A stretch of 64,000 nt of DNA, taken from the NCBI RefSeq assembly GCF_022814865.1, contig NZ_JAKVRD010000002.1, forward strand, positions 248,001 to 312,000. Direction: 5' to 3'. A model generated the notes under the pieces. The model had not been told where the DNA came from and did not search any database. It saw nothing but the letters and a program-made list of their open reading frames with translations. The translations under genes were made by a program, and so were the position numbers. The stretch is from Shimia aestuarii. Lineage in GTDB: Bacteria > Pseudomonadota > Alphaproteobacteria > Rhodobacterales > Rhodobacteraceae. Below, piece by piece: positions 1-9,663 of this stretch (its first letter is position 1; every line of letters starts with the position of its first letter).

Positions 1-1
1 T

Positions 2-133
2 CAGGATCTCGTGCCGCATGGCGACCGGAGCTATCATGGCATCGACATGATCCACCCGTCGGTCAAGGCATCGCGCGAGATTGGCCAGCGCGTGGCCGAG
101 TTGATCCGGCAAGAGGACGCGGCGCGCGACTGA
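2..133 (+). CDS. SGNH/GDSL-type hydrolase, C-terminal end only
   Basis: Only the last 43 codons are in the window, and the gene enters from the left edge. The visible tail contains a GIDMIHPS segment, which resembles the conserved DxxH block (catalytic Asp and His) near the C-terminus of SGNH/GDSL esterases and lipases. It is followed by a short amphipathic helix, as is usual in that fold. The family assignment is inference from one block. The gene ends 27 bp before a strong hairpin and is convergent with rpsO. Confidence 0.5.
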   Translation, partial: QDLVPHGDRSYHGIDMIHPSVKASREIGQRVAELIRQEDAARD

Positions 134-159
134 CACATCGTTGAAAGCGGCGAAACGAA

Positions 160-186
160 AAACGCCCGCCGGAGGGGCGGGCGTTT
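160..186. terminator. Bidirectional hairpin terminator
   Basis: An 11-bp perfect stem (160-170 with 176-186) closes a 5-nt loop. It is AT at the base, with an A run on the left flank and TTT on the right, so it can act for the incoming plus-strand gene and for rpsO on the minus strand. Confidence 0.8.
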
Positions 187-209
187 GAAAGCTCTGTAAG
201 CCTTGGGGC

Positions 210-479
210 TTAGCGGCGCAGGCCAAGACGCTTGATGAGGTCTTGGTAGCGGGCTTCTTCCTTGCCCTTGAGATAGTCGAGCAGCTTACGGCGCTGAGCA
301 ACCATCTTGAGGAGGCCACGGCGACCGTGGTTGTCCTTCTTGTGGGTCTTGAAGTGCTCGGTCAGGGTCGAGATGCGCGAGGACAGGATGGCAATCTGGA
401 CCTCGGGGGAACCGGTGTCGCCCTCCTTGGTCGCGAATTCCTGCATCACGCGGGCTTTTTCTTCAGCAGTAATCGACAT
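210..479 (-). CDS. rpsO: 30S ribosomal protein S15
   Basis: This 89-aa protein has the full length of S15, including the [11 protein letters not shown] and [12 protein letters not shown] segments that contact 16S rRNA and help assemble the platform of the small subunit. The ATG at 479 is preceded by a strong AAAGGAG Shine-Dalgarno. In many alphaproteobacteria rbfA-truB-rpsO-pnp are contiguous. Here a DUF1643 gene and an RTX-protein gene lie between truB and rpsO, and pnp is not downstream. Confidence 0.98.
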   Translation of the reverse strand: MSITAEEKARVMQEFATKEGDTGSPEVQIAILSSRISTLTEHFKTHKKDNHGRRGLLKMVAQRRKLLDYLKGKEEARYQDLIKRLGLRR

Positions 480-648
480 CGGGGTCTCCTTTAAGATTAA
501 GGGTTAAGGGCACGAGCCGGGATGTCGTCCAGCAAGGTCCATGGAGAAATCCGCCCCGGATTCGGGACAGATGCGGGCGTATAGGCGGAATCGCTGCGAA
601 AGAAAAGGAAAAACAAGCCCGCGCCTTTGCCACATGGGGGCGGGAAGA
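480..648. other. Intergenic region, rpsO leader
   Basis: This 169-bp gap lies between the RTX-protein stop and rpsO and holds no ORF. A short inverted repeat (548-553 with 557-562, AATCCG/CGGATT) lies about 70 bp upstream of the rpsO start. It could be the end of the RTX transcript or part of an rpsO leader, since S15 autoregulation through leader structures is known in other bacteria. The sequence alone does not decide. Confidence 0.35.
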
Positions 649-1662
649 TCAGAAACGTAGGAACTCTGCCGCGCCGGGGCTCCCCTGTGGCAAGAGCGTG
701 ATATCTGCCGGAACGAGATCGCCGCCGCCATGCACCGTCGCCACAAGCGCGCCGTTGACATAGACCGCGCCGGTGCCGGGGGTGTCTGTGCCGGTGCGGA
801 TTTCGACCTCCGGGTCCGTGCCGCCGATATCTTCGTAGAGAAGGACAAGGCTATCTTCCGCGTGGTTGTAATCCATGATCGTGGTTTCGGCACTGCCTTC
901 TTCCCATTGCGAGAGCAGGAAGCTGTCCATTCCGTCGCCGCCATCGGCATAGTCGCCAGCACCGGCAAGGATGACATCGTCGCCATCGCCACCGTTGAGG
1001 AAATCGACCGCGCCTTCGTCGCCGGTTCCGTCGACAAGGTCGTTGCCGTCACCGCCAAAGAGCACGTCCGCGCCGGCCCCACCGATGAGCGTGTCGTCCT
1101 CTTCGCGCCCATGCAGAACATCATCGCCTGCACCGCCATCAAGCGCGTCGTGGCCGAAGCCGCCGATCAGGGAATCCTCTCCCGCGCCGCCATCGAGCAG
1201 GTCATCACCGGAATGACCAAAGAGCGTATCCGCGCCATCCTCGCCCTCAAGGTGATCAGTCCCGGCTTCGCCATGAAGGAGGTCGTCGCCGCCGCCGCCC
1301 ATCAGGCTATCATCGCCCTCGTCGCCATAGAGGTGATCCTCGCCCAACATACCCGCGAGCGTGTCATCACCCTTGTCGCCATTGATCTGATCGTCCCCAT
1401 CGCCGCCCGTGATCGTCTCGTCGCCCTCCTCTCCGGCGATGATCTGATCCTCGGCAAGCGGATCCTCTTCGGGGAGGTCTGTTTCGATTGGCTCAGACAC
1501 GGAGTCGAGCAGGCTCGTCTCGTCGCCGGGGTCCACCTCGGCGGTGTCCTCTTCGGGGAGTGCGGCCTCATCGGCCTCGTCCCCGCCATCGTCAAAGTCA
1601 AATGTCATGATGGCCGCCGTTCCGGCAGCCATGATCCCGATCAGGCCCGCAAGCATAAACAT
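649..1662 (-). CDS. RTX-type calcium-binding repeat protein
   Basis: This 337-aa acidic protein starts with a hydrophobic segment (about residues 1-20, signal peptide or anchor). A very acidic linker follows, then from about residue 75 to 250 a run of glycine/aspartate nonapeptides of the GGxGxDxLx type found in hemolysin-type calcium-binding (RTX) proteins. Such repeats fold into a Ca2+-loaded parallel beta roll outside the cytoplasm. No protease or lipase domain is recognisable, so the enzymatic role, if any, is unknown. The ORF is open from a GTG at 1677, but the ATG at 1662 has a well-spaced GGAG and is preferred. A CtrA-type box lies 75-89 bp upstream. Confidence 0.85.
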   Translation of the reverse strand: MFMLAGLIGIMAAGTAAIMTFDFDDGGDEADEAALPEEDTAEVDPGDETSLLDSVSEPIETDLPEEDPLAEDQIIAGEEGDETITGGDGDDQINGDKGDDTLAGMLGEDHLYGDEGDDSLMGGGGDDLLHGEAGTDHLEGEDGADTLFGHSGDDLLDGGAGEDSLIGGFGHDALDGGAGDDVLHGREEDDTLIGGAGADVLFGGDGNDLVDGTGDEGAVDFLNGGDGDDVILAGAGDYADGGDGMDSFLLSQWEEGSAETTIMDYNHAEDSLVLLYEDIGGTDPEVEIRTGTDTPGTGAVYVNGALVATVHGGGDLVPADITLLPQGSPGAAEFLRF

Positions 1663-1736
1663 CGCAAAACTCCACACTGCCCCACGCGATTGGGCCAGAT
1701 TCCGCGCGCTGCGTAAATTACTTTTGAAAACAATGG

Positions 1737-1751
1737 TTAACGTGCCGTTAA
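1737..1751. promoter_or_regulatory. CtrA-type binding site
   Basis: The plus strand reads TTAA-N7-TTAA, within the stricter form TTAAC-N5-GTTAAC. CtrA, the alphaproteobacterial cell-cycle/motility response regulator, recognises TTAA-N7-TTAA, and the N5 form is the one reported for roseobacters. The site lies in the 100-bp gap upstream of the RTX-protein gene and downstream of the DUF1643 stop, so the RTX gene is the natural target. The match to the consensus is seen directly; binding is inferred. Confidence 0.6.
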
Positions 1752-1762
1752 CGGGGACACTC

Positions 1763-2275
1763 TTAGGCGAGATCCCAGGGTGTCGGCTGGGTCGCGTAGG
1801 CGATGTAGAGCGGGTGGCGCGGATGTCCTGCCTTGGTCACACCGAGGCAATGGATCGGCCGCCCCGTCGCGCGCAGCACGTCGCGCATTGCTACGCCTTG
1901 TCCGAGGTGATCCCCATGCGCCCCCCACCCGGCGACGATCACATCGGCCCAGTCGCAGGCCTCGGCCACCGCGCGGTCGTTCTCTGGGCCTTGCGGCGCA
2001 GGATGGGCGCGTAGTTTCTTCGGGTCCGTCTCGCGCAGGGCGAAAATATTCACCGCGCGAAAGCCGCCAAAGCCAAGCGCCCGCGCACGGCGCTCGCAGC
2101 GTTCGATCGTCGGATCGTTCTGCGCTTCGGTCGCCTTGGAAGGGTTCAGCATGATGAAGGCCACGCGCTTGCCTTCCGGATCCCAGACGCGGGTCAGGTC
2201 ATAGCGATAGGTTTCGCAGTCCGAATAGCGCGCTTCGGAGGCAGCATCGTCTTTCTGAAAGCGCCGGGTGATCAC
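1763..2275 (-). CDS. DUF1643 domain protein
   Basis: This 170-aa protein matches the DUF1643 family, a small soluble family of unknown function, with blocks such as [37 protein letters not shown] and IVAGWGAHG. The chosen start is a GTG at 2275 that overlaps the truB stop as GTGA. Reading further upstream would run into truB in another frame and adds no family-like residues. Translation is therefore probably coupled to truB. A role in RNA metabolism can only be guessed from the neighbour. Confidence 0.8.
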   Translation of the reverse strand: MITRRFQKDDAASEARYSDCETYRYDLTRVWDPEGKRVAFIMLNPSKATEAQNDPTIERCERRARALGFGGFRAVNIFALRETDPKKLRAHPAPQGPENDRAVAEACDWADVIVAGWGAHGDHLGQGVAMRDVLRATGRPIHCLGVTKAGHPRHPLYIAYATQPTPWDLA

Positions 2276-3177
2276 AGCACGAAAACGCGGCTCGGGTGTA
2301 GCTCTCCGGCTTTGAAGGTGCCGATGGCGACGGGCGTACCCTCGAACGAGGCCCAGCATTCTTCGCCGTATTCCACGTCATGCGCGATCACCATGCCGGG
2401 GTTGCCGTTCTTGAGGCGCACCGCGCCTTCGGGGGTGCATTTGACTTCGGGCAGGTCAGCCAGCGCGGCTTCGAGGGGGCGGATATAGGGATCGAGGTCG
2501 GGCGTCTTGGCCTTGGCGTCGATCTCCTCGATGCTGATCCCGTCGGTGGCCTCAAACGGCCCGGACCAGACCCGGCGCAATTCGCGCACATGGCCGAAAC
2601 AGCCGAGCGCCGCGCCAAGATCGCGCGCGATGGAGCGCACGTAGCCGCCCTTGCCGCAGGTCAGTTCGAGCGTAACGTGATCGGCATCTTCACGGTCGAG
2701 CATCACCAGCGACTCGACCCAGAGCGGGCGGGCGGCGATCTCCACATCCTCGCCATCGCGGGCGAGCTTGTAGGCGCGCTGCCCGTCGATTTTCACCGCG
2801 CTGAACTTGGGCGGGACTTGTTCGATATCGCCGACGAACTGGCCGAGCGCGGATTTGATTTCGTCATCCGTGGGGCGCGCATCGCTTGTCGCGATCACCT
2901 CGCCCTCGGCATCGTCCGTGTTCGTCGCCTGCCCGAGTCGCACGGTGAACTCGTAGCATTTGAGATCGTCGGTGATGTAGGGGACGGTCTTGGTCGCCTC
3001 GCCAAGCGCCACGGCAAGAACGCCGGTCGCCTCCGGGTCGAGCGTGCCTGCATGGCCCGCCTTCTTCGCATCGAGCGCCCAGCGCACCTTGTTGACGACA
3101 GAGGTCGATGTCATGCCCGCCGGTTTATCGACGACGAGCCAGCCGGAGATATCACGCCCCTTGCGTTTGCGTCCCAT
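2272..3177 (-). CDS. truB: tRNA pseudouridine(55) synthase
   Basis: TruB isomerises U55 in the T loop of tRNAs. The 301-aa protein has the N-terminal [13 protein letters not shown] block, the [13 protein letters not shown] block carrying the catalytic Asp, and the Lys/Gly-rich C-terminal RNA-binding region (PUA-like). The start ATG at 3177 has an AGGGA upstream. The stop overlaps the DUF1643 start by 4 nt. rbfA lies 113 bp upstream in the same direction, the usual order in alphaproteobacteria, but truB has its own candidate promoter. Confidence 0.97.
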   Translation of the reverse strand: MGRKRKGRDISGWLVVDKPAGMTSTSVVNKVRWALDAKKAGHAGTLDPEATGVLAVALGEATKTVPYITDDLKCYEFTVRLGQATNTDDAEGEVIATSDARPTDDEIKSALGQFVGDIEQVPPKFSAVKIDGQRAYKLARDGEDVEIAARPLWVESLVMLDREDADHVTLELTCGKGGYVRSIARDLGAALGCFGHVRELRRVWSGPFEATDGISIEEIDAKAKTPDLDPYIRPLEAALADLPEVKCTPEGAVRLKNGNPGMVIAHDVEYGEECWASFEGTPVAIGTFKAGELHPSRVFVL

Positions 3178-3206
3178 GATCTTTTGTCCCTGAATATGAG
3201 GCCGCG

Positions 3207-3235
3207 GGACTAGCCCAAGCGCTCTACGCTGTCAA
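3207..3235 (-). promoter_or_regulatory. Candidate truB promoter
   Basis: Reading the minus strand, a perfect TTGACA -35 (3230-3235) is followed by a 17-bp spacer and a TAGTCC -10 (3207-3212, weak match). It lies about 30 bp upstream of the truB ATG and just downstream of a GCGCTCT/AGAGCGC hairpin at 3250-3266, so truB may be expressed separately from rbfA. Confidence 0.45.
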
Positions 3236-3290
3236 TTTGTACAGACGCGGCGCTCTGCGAGAGCGCTTATTATTGAACTAAGAGCAGGCG

Positions 3291-3701
3291 TTACTCTTCC
3301 TCGTCCCCATGTTCGACATCGTGGCGCACGCGTGCGTCGTTGAGCATGCGGCGGGTGTCGTCCATCTGGTCGAAGGTCTGGTCGAGTTGGAAGCGCAGGT
3401 CCGGCGTGTATTTGAGGCCGGTCTTCTTGCCGATGGCACGGCGCAGCTCGCCCTTGTTGCGGGCCAGAAGCTTGAGCACCTCGTCTTGCCCCCTACCGCC
3501 AAGCGGCAGGACATAGGCCGTCGCGATCTTGAGGTCGGGCGAGGTGCGGACCTCGCCGACGGTGATCGACATGCGGTTCAGGTCCGGATCATGCACGTCA
3601 CCTTGCGCCAGCACCTCTGCAAGGGTGCGGCGGATCAATTCGCCAACGCGAAGCTGACGCTGCGAGGGGCCGGGGCCATCGTGGAACTTGTTCTTTGCCA
3701 T
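3291..3701 (-). CDS. rbfA: 30S ribosome-binding factor A
   Basis: RbfA is a KH-fold factor that binds pre-30S subunits during 16S rRNA 5' end maturation and cold adaptation. The 136-aa protein shows the typical [16 protein letters not shown] start, the [14 protein letters not shown] core strand and the [14 protein letters not shown] helix region. The ATG at 3701 is preferred over an in-frame GTG at 3710 because the family starts there. It is divergent from dapB. Confidence 0.95.
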   Translation of the reverse strand: MAKNKFHDGPGPSQRQLRVGELIRRTLAEVLAQGDVHDPDLNRMSITVGEVRTSPDLKIATAYVLPLGGRGQDEVLKLLARNKGELRRAIGKKTGLKYTPDLRFQLDQTFDQMDDTRRMLNDARVRHDVEHGDEEE

Positions 3702-3788
3702 GCGCCCCACTTATGGGTTTCGCAAGGCTTTGCCAAGCGTCGAACCATTCGCTAAACGGGTCGAAAGAGCGTCAAAAGTCGCACTGAT

Positions 3789-3821
3789 GCGATACAGACG
3801 TCATACCGACGCGATACAGAC
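3789..3821 (+). repeat. Three 11-bp phased direct repeats
   Basis: Three head-to-tail 11-bp units (GCGATACAGAC, GTCATACCGAC, GCGATACAGAC) end 14 bp before the dapB ATG, directly against its AGAGGA Shine-Dalgarno. The consensus GCGATACCGAC recurs in the sulP upstream region (18888-18920) with the same 11-bp period and the same orientation relative to the downstream gene. The function is unknown. Confidence 0.75.
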
Positions 3822-3835
3822 AGAGGAATTTCGCC

Positions 3836-4645
3836 ATGTCAGACCTTCCGGGAATCGTCATCACCGGGGCCTCGGGCCGCATGGGCCAGATGCTTATCCG
3901 CACTGTGATCGAGAGCGACAAGGCGCGGCTTGTCGGCGCGGTCGAGCGGGAAGGCCATGAGTGGATCGGTAAAGATATCGGCGAAGCCATGGGCGGCGCA
4001 GCGCTTGGCGTGACGGTGACGGATGAGCCGCTCGAGGCCTTTGCCAAGGCGCAGGCGGTGATCGACTTTACCGCGCCTGCGGCGACCCTCGAGTTTGCCA
4101 AGCTCGCCGCACAGGCCCGTGCCGTGCATGTCATCGGCACCACCGGCATGACCGACGAAGATATTGCCCAGCTTGCGCCTTGTGCGCGCCACGCGGTGAT
4201 CGTGCGGGCGGGGAACATGTCTCTCGGGGTTAACTTATTGGTTCAATTGACGAAAAAGGTCGCGGCGGCGCTTGATGAGGATTTCGATATCGAGGTGATC
4301 GAGGCGCACCATCACCACAAGGTCGACGCCCCGTCGGGCACAGCATTGATGCTTGGCGAGGCAGCGGCGGAGGGGCGTGGTGTCGATCTGGACGAGGTCT
4401 CTGACCGGGGGCGCGACGGGATCACCGGCGCGCGCAAGCGGGGCGATATCGGGTTCACGGCTATTCGCGGTGGCGACATTGTGGGCGAGCATGACGTGCT
4501 ATTCGCGGCGGCGGGTGAGCGGATCACCCTGCGGCACGTGGCGACGGACCGCGCGATCTTTGCTCGTGGCGCGCTCAAGGCGGCGCTTTGGGGGCAGGAT
4601 CAGAAGCCCGGCGAATACGATATGATGGACGTGCTCGGCCTCTGA
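3836..4645 (+). CDS. dapB: 4-hydroxy-tetrahydrodipicolinate reductase
   Basis: DapB reduces 4-hydroxy-tetrahydrodipicolinate with NAD(P)H in the diaminopimelate/lysine pathway. The 269-aa protein has the N-terminal nucleotide-binding GASGRMGQM loop and the catalytic [15 protein letters not shown] signature with the His/Lys pair. Length and order are standard. A lysine-catabolic gene pair sits far away at 30-33 kb and is unrelated in operon terms. Confidence 0.98.
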   Translation: MSDLPGIVITGASGRMGQMLIRTVIESDKARLVGAVEREGHEWIGKDIGEAMGGAALGVTVTDEPLEAFAKAQAVIDFTAPAATLEFAKLAAQARAVHVIGTTGMTDEDIAQLAPCARHAVIVRAGNMSLGVNLLVQLTKKVAAALDEDFDIEVIEAHHHHKVDAPSGTALMLGEAAAEGRGVDLDEVSDRGRDGITGARKRGDIGFTAIRGGDIVGEHDVLFAAAGERITLRHVATDRAIFARGALKAALWGQDQKPGEYDMMDVLGL

Positions 4646-4652
4646 TCCCCGA

Positions 4653-4862
4653 TCAGAAGTCGATCGCGATTCCCTTTTTCTCCCAATCGCCATAGCGCAC
4701 AGGCTCCGGCCCGTCGCGTCCGCCAAGTTCGGTCGGCATGTCCTTGGCCGCGGCATTCTTGCGCCGCTCCTCGGCTTCGGCCAATGCGCGCAGGGCTGCC
4801 GGGGGCAGGTCGCGCTTGTCTTCGGTGGGCTCGTCCGGGCGGGTTTCGGGAGACTCGGTCAT
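4653..4862 (-). CDS. DUF1674 / SDHAF4-like protein
   Basis: This is a 69-aa protein whose C-terminal third (GGRDGPEPVRYGDWEKKGIAIDF region) is the DUF1674 signature. In eukaryotes the family (SDHAF4/Sdh8) binds the flavinylated succinate dehydrogenase A subunit during complex II assembly. The bacterial role is taken by analogy. The N-terminal half is charged and low complexity. The ATG at 4862 was chosen because upstream in-frame sequence is an arginine-rich shadow of the opposite strand. It lies 7 bp from, and convergent with, dapB. Confidence 0.85.
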   Translation of the reverse strand: MTESPETRPDEPTEDKRDLPPAALRALAEAEERRKNAAAKDMPTELGGRDGPEPVRYGDWEKKGIAIDF

Positions 4863-4936
4863 CGGGGTTCCTTTCGCTCTGCCCCCTTGATATACGCGCC
4901 CGTCCCCCATGGACAAGCGACCAAAGGAGCGTCCCC

Positions 4937-6205
4937 ATGTCCCAGACCGGTGTTCAGGCCCGCCGCAGCGCGGTTTACCTTCTCGACAAGGTGATCGGTG
5001 AGGGACGACTGATGTCCGAACTGATTGGCGCGGGCGCGCTCGACAAGCTTGAGCCGGAAGACCGTGCACGGGCACAACGCCTTGCCCTCGAGACATTGCG
5101 CGGGATGGAGCGAGCGGACCGTATCCTGCAGAAACACCTGGCGAAATACCCGCCCCTGACCGTGCGCAACGCGCTGCGCCTTGCGACGGTGGAGCTTTGC
5201 GCAGGCGGCGCTGCGCATGGCGTCGTGAACGCGGCGGTCGAGATCGTGGGGCGCAACAAACGCACGGCCTCGATGAAGGGGTTGGTCAATGCCGTTCTGC
5301 GCAAGGTCGCGGCGGATGGACAGGATATCTGGCCGACGCTGCGTGTGCCGCGCCTGCCAAAATGGCTTCGTGGGCCGTTGGTCGAAGCCTACTCGCCCGA
5401 GATTGTCGCGGCGATGGAAGCAGCGCATTTCGAAGGCGCGCCGCTTGATCTCACAGCAAAGGGCGATCAGGGCGCGCTGCAACGGTCGCTTGGCGGGGAG
5501 CTTTTGCCGACAGGGTCTGTGCGTCTGAGTGAGGCGGGGCAGGTGACGCAACTTCCGGGTTACAAGCGCGGAAGTTGGTGGGTGCAGGATGCGGCGGCGG
5601 CCCTTCCGGTGCAGGTTCTTGCGCCGAAAGAGGGCGAGCGCGTGCTCGATCTTTGCGCCGCGCCGGGCGGCAAGACGATGCAGATCGCCGCGAAGGGCGC
5701 CGAGGTCACGGCAGTGGATGATTCCGAGGCACGGATGAAACGCCTTCGCGAAAATCTCAAGCGCACACGCCTCAAGGCCGAGACGGTTGTTGGTGATGTG
5801 ATGGAACAGGAGGGGCAGTGGGACGCTGTGCTTCTTGATGCGCCCTGCTCGGCGACGGGTACGATCCGGCGGCACCCGGACCTTCCCTTTGCCAAGGATG
5901 GTAGCGACATCGGGAGCTTAATCGGGTTGCAGGCCGAGATGCTTGACCATGCGCTTGGGCTTGTGAAGCCGGGTGGGCGGCTTGTCTTCTGCACCTGTTC
6001 GCTTTTGCCTGACGAGGGGGAATGCCATATCGACGATATTCTTGCACAAAGAGACGATGTGACGGTGGACCGGAGCGCGCTTGACCTGCCCGGGATCGAC
6101 CCGGCTTGGATCACTGAAGAGGGCGGTTTGCGCCTGCGCCCTGACCATTGGGCCGACAAGGGCGGTATGGACGGGTTTTACGTCGCCTGCCTGCGCAAGG
6201 CGTAA
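4937..6205 (+). CDS. rsmB: 16S rRNA (cytosine-5) methyltransferase, RsmB family
   Basis: This 422-aa protein has an N-terminal NusB-like RNA-binding domain (about residues 5-140) followed by a RsmB/NOP2 SAM-dependent methyltransferase domain. The SAM loop LDLCAAPGGKT, the motif IV DAPCSATG (Cys304) and the motif VI TCSLLPDEGE (Cys354) are present, giving the two-cysteine mechanism of m5C RNA methyltransferases. The start at 4937 has AAAGGAG 8-9 bp upstream, and the open frame extends further back only as antisense of the DUF1674 gene. C967 of 16S rRNA is the expected target by homology. Confidence 0.92.
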   Translation: MSQTGVQARRSAVYLLDKVIGEGRLMSELIGAGALDKLEPEDRARAQRLALETLRGMERADRILQKHLAKYPPLTVRNALRLATVELCAGGAAHGVVNAAVEIVGRNKRTASMKGLVNAVLRKVAADGQDIWPTLRVPRLPKWLRGPLVEAYSPEIVAAMEAAHFEGAPLDLTAKGDQGALQRSLGGELLPTGSVRLSEAGQVTQLPGYKRGSWWVQDAAAALPVQVLAPKEGERVLDLCAAPGGKTMQIAAKGAEVTAVDDSEARMKRLRENLKRTRLKAETVVGDVMEQEGQWDAVLLDAPCSATGTIRRHPDLPFAKDGSDIGSLIGLQAEMLDHALGLVKPGGRLVFCTCSLLPDEGECHIDDILAQRDDVTVDRSALDLPGIDPAWITEEGGLRLRPDHWADKGGMDGFYVACLRKA

Positions 6206-6305
6206 CTGCGCCAAAGCCTGCCCGCGCGGATTCAATCGGTGACTTCCCGCCCCCTTGGCGGTATATTCGCGGAAAACGCCAACAGGCGGGCAGAGGCAGA
6301 CAAGG

Positions 6306-8051
6306 ATGAGCAATCCCGACGGGTATTCGGCGCGGTGGACGCGTTTCATGCACCGTGTGCATGCGCGAATCAGTGCGCGTGCACGTCCGGCGACCGGCTT
6401 TACCTCCATGCCTGAACCGCGCACCATCGGCAGTTTCGCGAAAGGGCGGCAGCTTTCGGCCGGAAATTATCAGTTTGCAGGCCATCTCGCCACGACGCCC
6501 GGCACGCCGATCTGGGAAGTCGAGATCAATGATCCGGTGTTTTGGCAGGATGTGCATGGCTGTGCCTGGCTTGACGATCTCGCGGCGGTTGGTGACGCGC
6601 CAGCGCGCAAGGCCGCGCAGGAGTGGGTTTGGCTCTGGATCGACCAATATGGGCGTGGCGCTGGACCAGGGTGGACGCCAGACCTGACCGGGCGGCGGCT
6701 CATCCGCTGGATCAACCATGCTCTCTTGCTGTTGCGTGGGCAGGAACGGGACGCCTCGGAGTCCTTCTATCGCTCGCTTGGGCAGCAGACGATTTTCCTT
6801 TCCCGACGCTGGCATAAGACCCAAGCTGGTCTGCCACGGTTCGAGGCATTGACCGGGATGATCTATGCCGGGTTGGCGCTCGAAGGGATGGAAGAACATG
6901 TCGCGCCTGCCTGTCGCGGGCTGGAACGCGAATGCGCGCAGCAGGTCAACGATGAGGGCGGTATTCCAACCCGCAATCCAGAAGAGCTTCTTGAGGTCTT
7001 TACGCTTCTGACATGGGCGGCAGCGGCGTTGACCGAGGCGGGGCACACGCCCGGCCCGGCGCATGTTGGTGCCATTGAGCGGATCGCCCCAACACTGCGT
7101 ACCCTGCGCCACACTGATGGCGGCCTGGCGCGATTTCATGGGGGCGGCCGGGGGCTTGAAGGGCGGCTTGACCATGCTTTGGCCGAGAGCAAGATCCGCA
7201 CGCGTCAGAATGACGGGCTTGCCATGGGATTTGCCCGCCTGTCCTCGGGCCGCACCAGTATCATCATAGACGCGAGCGTACCGCCGAAGGGCCCGGCATC
7301 GGTCAATGCCCATGCCTCGACACTGGCTTTCGAGATGACGAGCGGGCGACGGCCCGTCATTGTCAACTGTGGGTCTGGCGCGAGTTTCGGTGCAGAATGG
7401 CGACGGGCCGGCCGGGCCACGCCGTCGCATTCGGCGCTCTCGCTCGATGGGTTCTCAAGCGCGCGGCTTGGTCATGGCGGGCGTGGCGGTTGGCGTGAAG
7501 AGCAACTTGTCGACGCACCGACCGATGTGCCGATCCAGTTGAGTCAGGCACCGGACGGCATTCGGTTTCAAGGTGGGCACAATGGATTCCTTGCCACCCA
7601 TGGCCTCACTCATGCGCGGACGCTCGAACTTGCCTTTGAGGGGCGCGGCATGGTGGGAGAGGATTTGCTTGTGGCGCTTGAAGATGATGCCAAGCGCGCC
7701 TTCGACAACGCGCTCGACGCCCACAGCCTTCAGGGAATCCCCTACCAAATTCGATTTCACCTGCACCCCGAGACGGATTCCACCATCGACATGGGCGGCG
7801 CGGCGGTGTCGATCGCTCTCAAGAGTGGCGAGATATGGGTCTTCCGGCACGATGCGGCGGCGAATCTGACCCTCGAACCGAGTGTTTACCTCGAAAAAAC
7901 ACGTCTCAAGCCCCGCGCGACAAAACAAATCGTTCTATCCGGCGTCGCAATGGAGTATGCGACCCGCATCCGGTGGTCGCTGGCCAAGGCGCAGGATTCT
8001 GCGGTGGCCATTCGCGATTTGAACCGTGATGAGCTGGATTTGACAAACTGA
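6306..8051 (+). CDS. Heparinase II/III family protein
   Basis: This 581-aa protein has an alpha-helical N-terminal half and a beta-rich C-terminal half with [19 protein letters not shown]-like and GHNGF segments, the layout of heparinase II/III-type polysaccharide lyases. No signal peptide is visible: the N-terminus is polar and arginine-rich. The protein therefore looks cytoplasmic unless exported another way. The start ATG at 6306 (MSNPDGYS) follows ACAAGG. It sits 22 bp before purH in the same direction and may be cotranscribed. The substrate is unknown. Confidence 0.8.
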   Translation: MSNPDGYSARWTRFMHRVHARISARARPATGFTSMPEPRTIGSFAKGRQLSAGNYQFAGHLATTPGTPIWEVEINDPVFWQDVHGCAWLDDLAAVGDAPARKAAQEWVWLWIDQYGRGAGPGWTPDLTGRRLIRWINHALLLLRGQERDASESFYRSLGQQTIFLSRRWHKTQAGLPRFEALTGMIYAGLALEGMEEHVAPACRGLERECAQQVNDEGGIPTRNPEELLEVFTLLTWAAAALTEAGHTPGPAHVGAIERIAPTLRTLRHTDGGLARFHGGGRGLEGRLDHALAESKIRTRQNDGLAMGFARLSSGRTSIIIDASVPPKGPASVNAHASTLAFEMTSGRRPVIVNCGSGASFGAEWRRAGRATPSHSALSLDGFSSARLGHGGRGGWREEQLVDAPTDVPIQLSQAPDGIRFQGGHNGFLATHGLTHARTLELAFEGRGMVGEDLLVALEDDAKRAFDNALDAHSLQGIPYQIRFHLHPETDSTIDMGGAAVSIALKSGEIWVFRHDAAANLTLEPSVYLEKTRLKPRATKQIVLSGVAMEYATRIRWSLAKAQDSAVAIRDLNRDELDLTN

Positions 8052-8073
8052 CCCCATAGGGACCCCGAAAAAT

Positions 8074-9663
8074 ATGACCGACCTGCACCCCGTCCGCCGT
8101 GCCCTCCTTTCTGTTTCCGACAAGACCGGCCTGATCGAGCTTGCCACCGCGCTGGCCGCGCGCGGCGTTGAACTGCTCTCGACCGGCGGCAGCGCCAAGG
8201 CGATGCGTGACGCGGGTCTGGTGGTGAAGGATGTGTCAGACGTGACCGGCTTTCCAGAGATGATGGACGGTCGCGTGAAGACGCTGCACCCGAAGGTGCA
8301 TGGAGGGCTTCTGGCCCTGCGGGACAACGACGCGCACGTGGCGGCCATGGACGCGCACGGTATCGGCGCCATCGACCTTCTTGTGGTGAACCTCTACCCG
8401 TTCGAGGAAACCGTCGCCAAAGGCGCGGATTATGACACCTGCATCGAGAACATTGACATTGGCGGCCCGGCCATGATCCGCGCGGCGGCGAAGAACCACG
8501 GCTTCGTCAATGTGGTGGTCGATGTTGAGGATTACGACGAACTTCTCTCGGAACTTGAAGCCAATGACGGTCAGACCTCTTATGGGTTCCGTCAGCGCCT
8601 GGCACAGATCGCCTATGCGCGCACCGGGGCATATGACGCGGCTGTGTCGACATGGATGGCTGAACAACTCGCGCTTGAAGCACCGCGCCGACGCGCCTTT
8701 GCCGGTGAGGTCAAACAGACCCTGCGCTATGGCGAGAACAGCCATCAGAAAGCGGCGTTCTACACGGATGGATCGAACCGTCCGGGGGTGGCCACAGCGG
8801 TTCAGCTTCAAGGCAAAGAACTCAGCTACAACAACATCAACGATACCGATGCGGCGTTTGAGCTGGTGGCGGAGTTTGATCCGGCCAATGGCCCGGCCTG
8901 TGCGATCATCAAGCACGCGAACCCCTGTGGCGTTGCGGTTGGTGCGACGCTGACCGAAGCCTACCAGAAGGCCTTTGATTGCGACCGCACCTCGGCCTTT
9001 GGCGGGATTGTCGCGCTGAACCAACCGCTTGATGCAGAGACCGCGAAGAAGATCGTTGAGATCTTTACCGAGGTCGTCATCGCACCGGGTGCGTCGGAAG
9101 ACGCCAAAGAGATCTTCTCGGGCAAGAAGAACCTGCGCCTCCTGCTGACCGATGGTCTTCCCGATCCGCGCAAACCGATCACGGCTTATAAACAGGTCGC
9201 AGGCGGTCTTCTCGTGCAGGACAAGGATGTCGGTTATGTCGGCATGGATGATCTCAAGGTGGTGACGGAAAAAGCCCCGAGTGAGCAGGAAATGGCCGAT
9301 CTTCTCTTTGCCTGGAAAGTCGCCAAGCACGTGAAGTCCAACGCCATCGTTTACGTCAAGGACGGTGCGACCGTGGGCGTCGGCGCGGGCCAGATGAGCC
9401 GCCTCGACAGTGCCAATGTCGCCGCCGCCAAGGCAGAGCGGATGGCTGCCGAGCTTGGCATGGACGAAAGCCCGGCCAAGGGGTCGGCCGTGGCGTCGGA
9501 TGCGTTCTTCCCTTTCGCGGATGGTCTTCTCGAAGCTGCGGCTGCGGGCGGCAAATGCGTGATTCAACCGGGCGGCTCGATGCGCGACGATGAGGTCATC
9601 AAGGCCGCCAACGAGGCGGGCCTTGCCATGGTGTTCACTGGAATGCGCCACTTCCGCCACTAA
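8074..9663 (+). CDS. purH: Bifunctional AICAR transformylase/IMP cyclohydrolase
   Basis: PurH performs the last two steps of IMP synthesis. The 529-aa protein contains the N-terminal MGS-like cyclohydrolase domain ([31 protein letters not shown]) and the C-terminal AICARFT domain ([45 protein letters not shown]). Length and motif order are normal. Confidence 0.98.
   Translation: MTDLHPVRRALLSVSDKTGLIELATALAARGVELLSTGGSAKAMRDAGLVVKDVSDVTGFPEMMDGRVKTLHPKVHGGLLALRDNDAHVAAMDAHGIGAIDLLVVNLYPFEETVAKGADYDTCIENIDIGGPAMIRAAAKNHGFVNVVVDVEDYDELLSELEANDGQTSYGFRQRLAQIAYARTGAYDAAVSTWMAEQLALEAPRRRAFAGEVKQTLRYGENSHQKAAFYTDGSNRPGVATAVQLQGKELSYNNINDTDAAFELVAEFDPANGPACAIIKHANPCGVAVGATLTEAYQKAFDCDRTSAFGGIVALNQPLDAETAKKIVEIFTEVVIAPGASEDAKEIFSGKKNLRLLLTDGLPDPRKPITAYKQVAGGLLVQDKDVGYVGMDDLKVVTEKAPSEQEMADLLFAWKVAKHVKSNAIVYVKDGATVGVGAGQMSRLDSANVAAAKAERMAAELGMDESPAKGSAVASDAFFPFADGLLEAAAAGGKCVIQPGGSMRDDEVIKAANEAGLAMVFTGMRHFRH

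Noticed and set aside
548-562. Short hairpin upstream of rpsO considered as an S15 autoregulatory leader.
   Set aside because: Six base pairs only, and it could equally belong to the end of the preceding transcript; no S15-like rRNA mimic could be recognised by eye.
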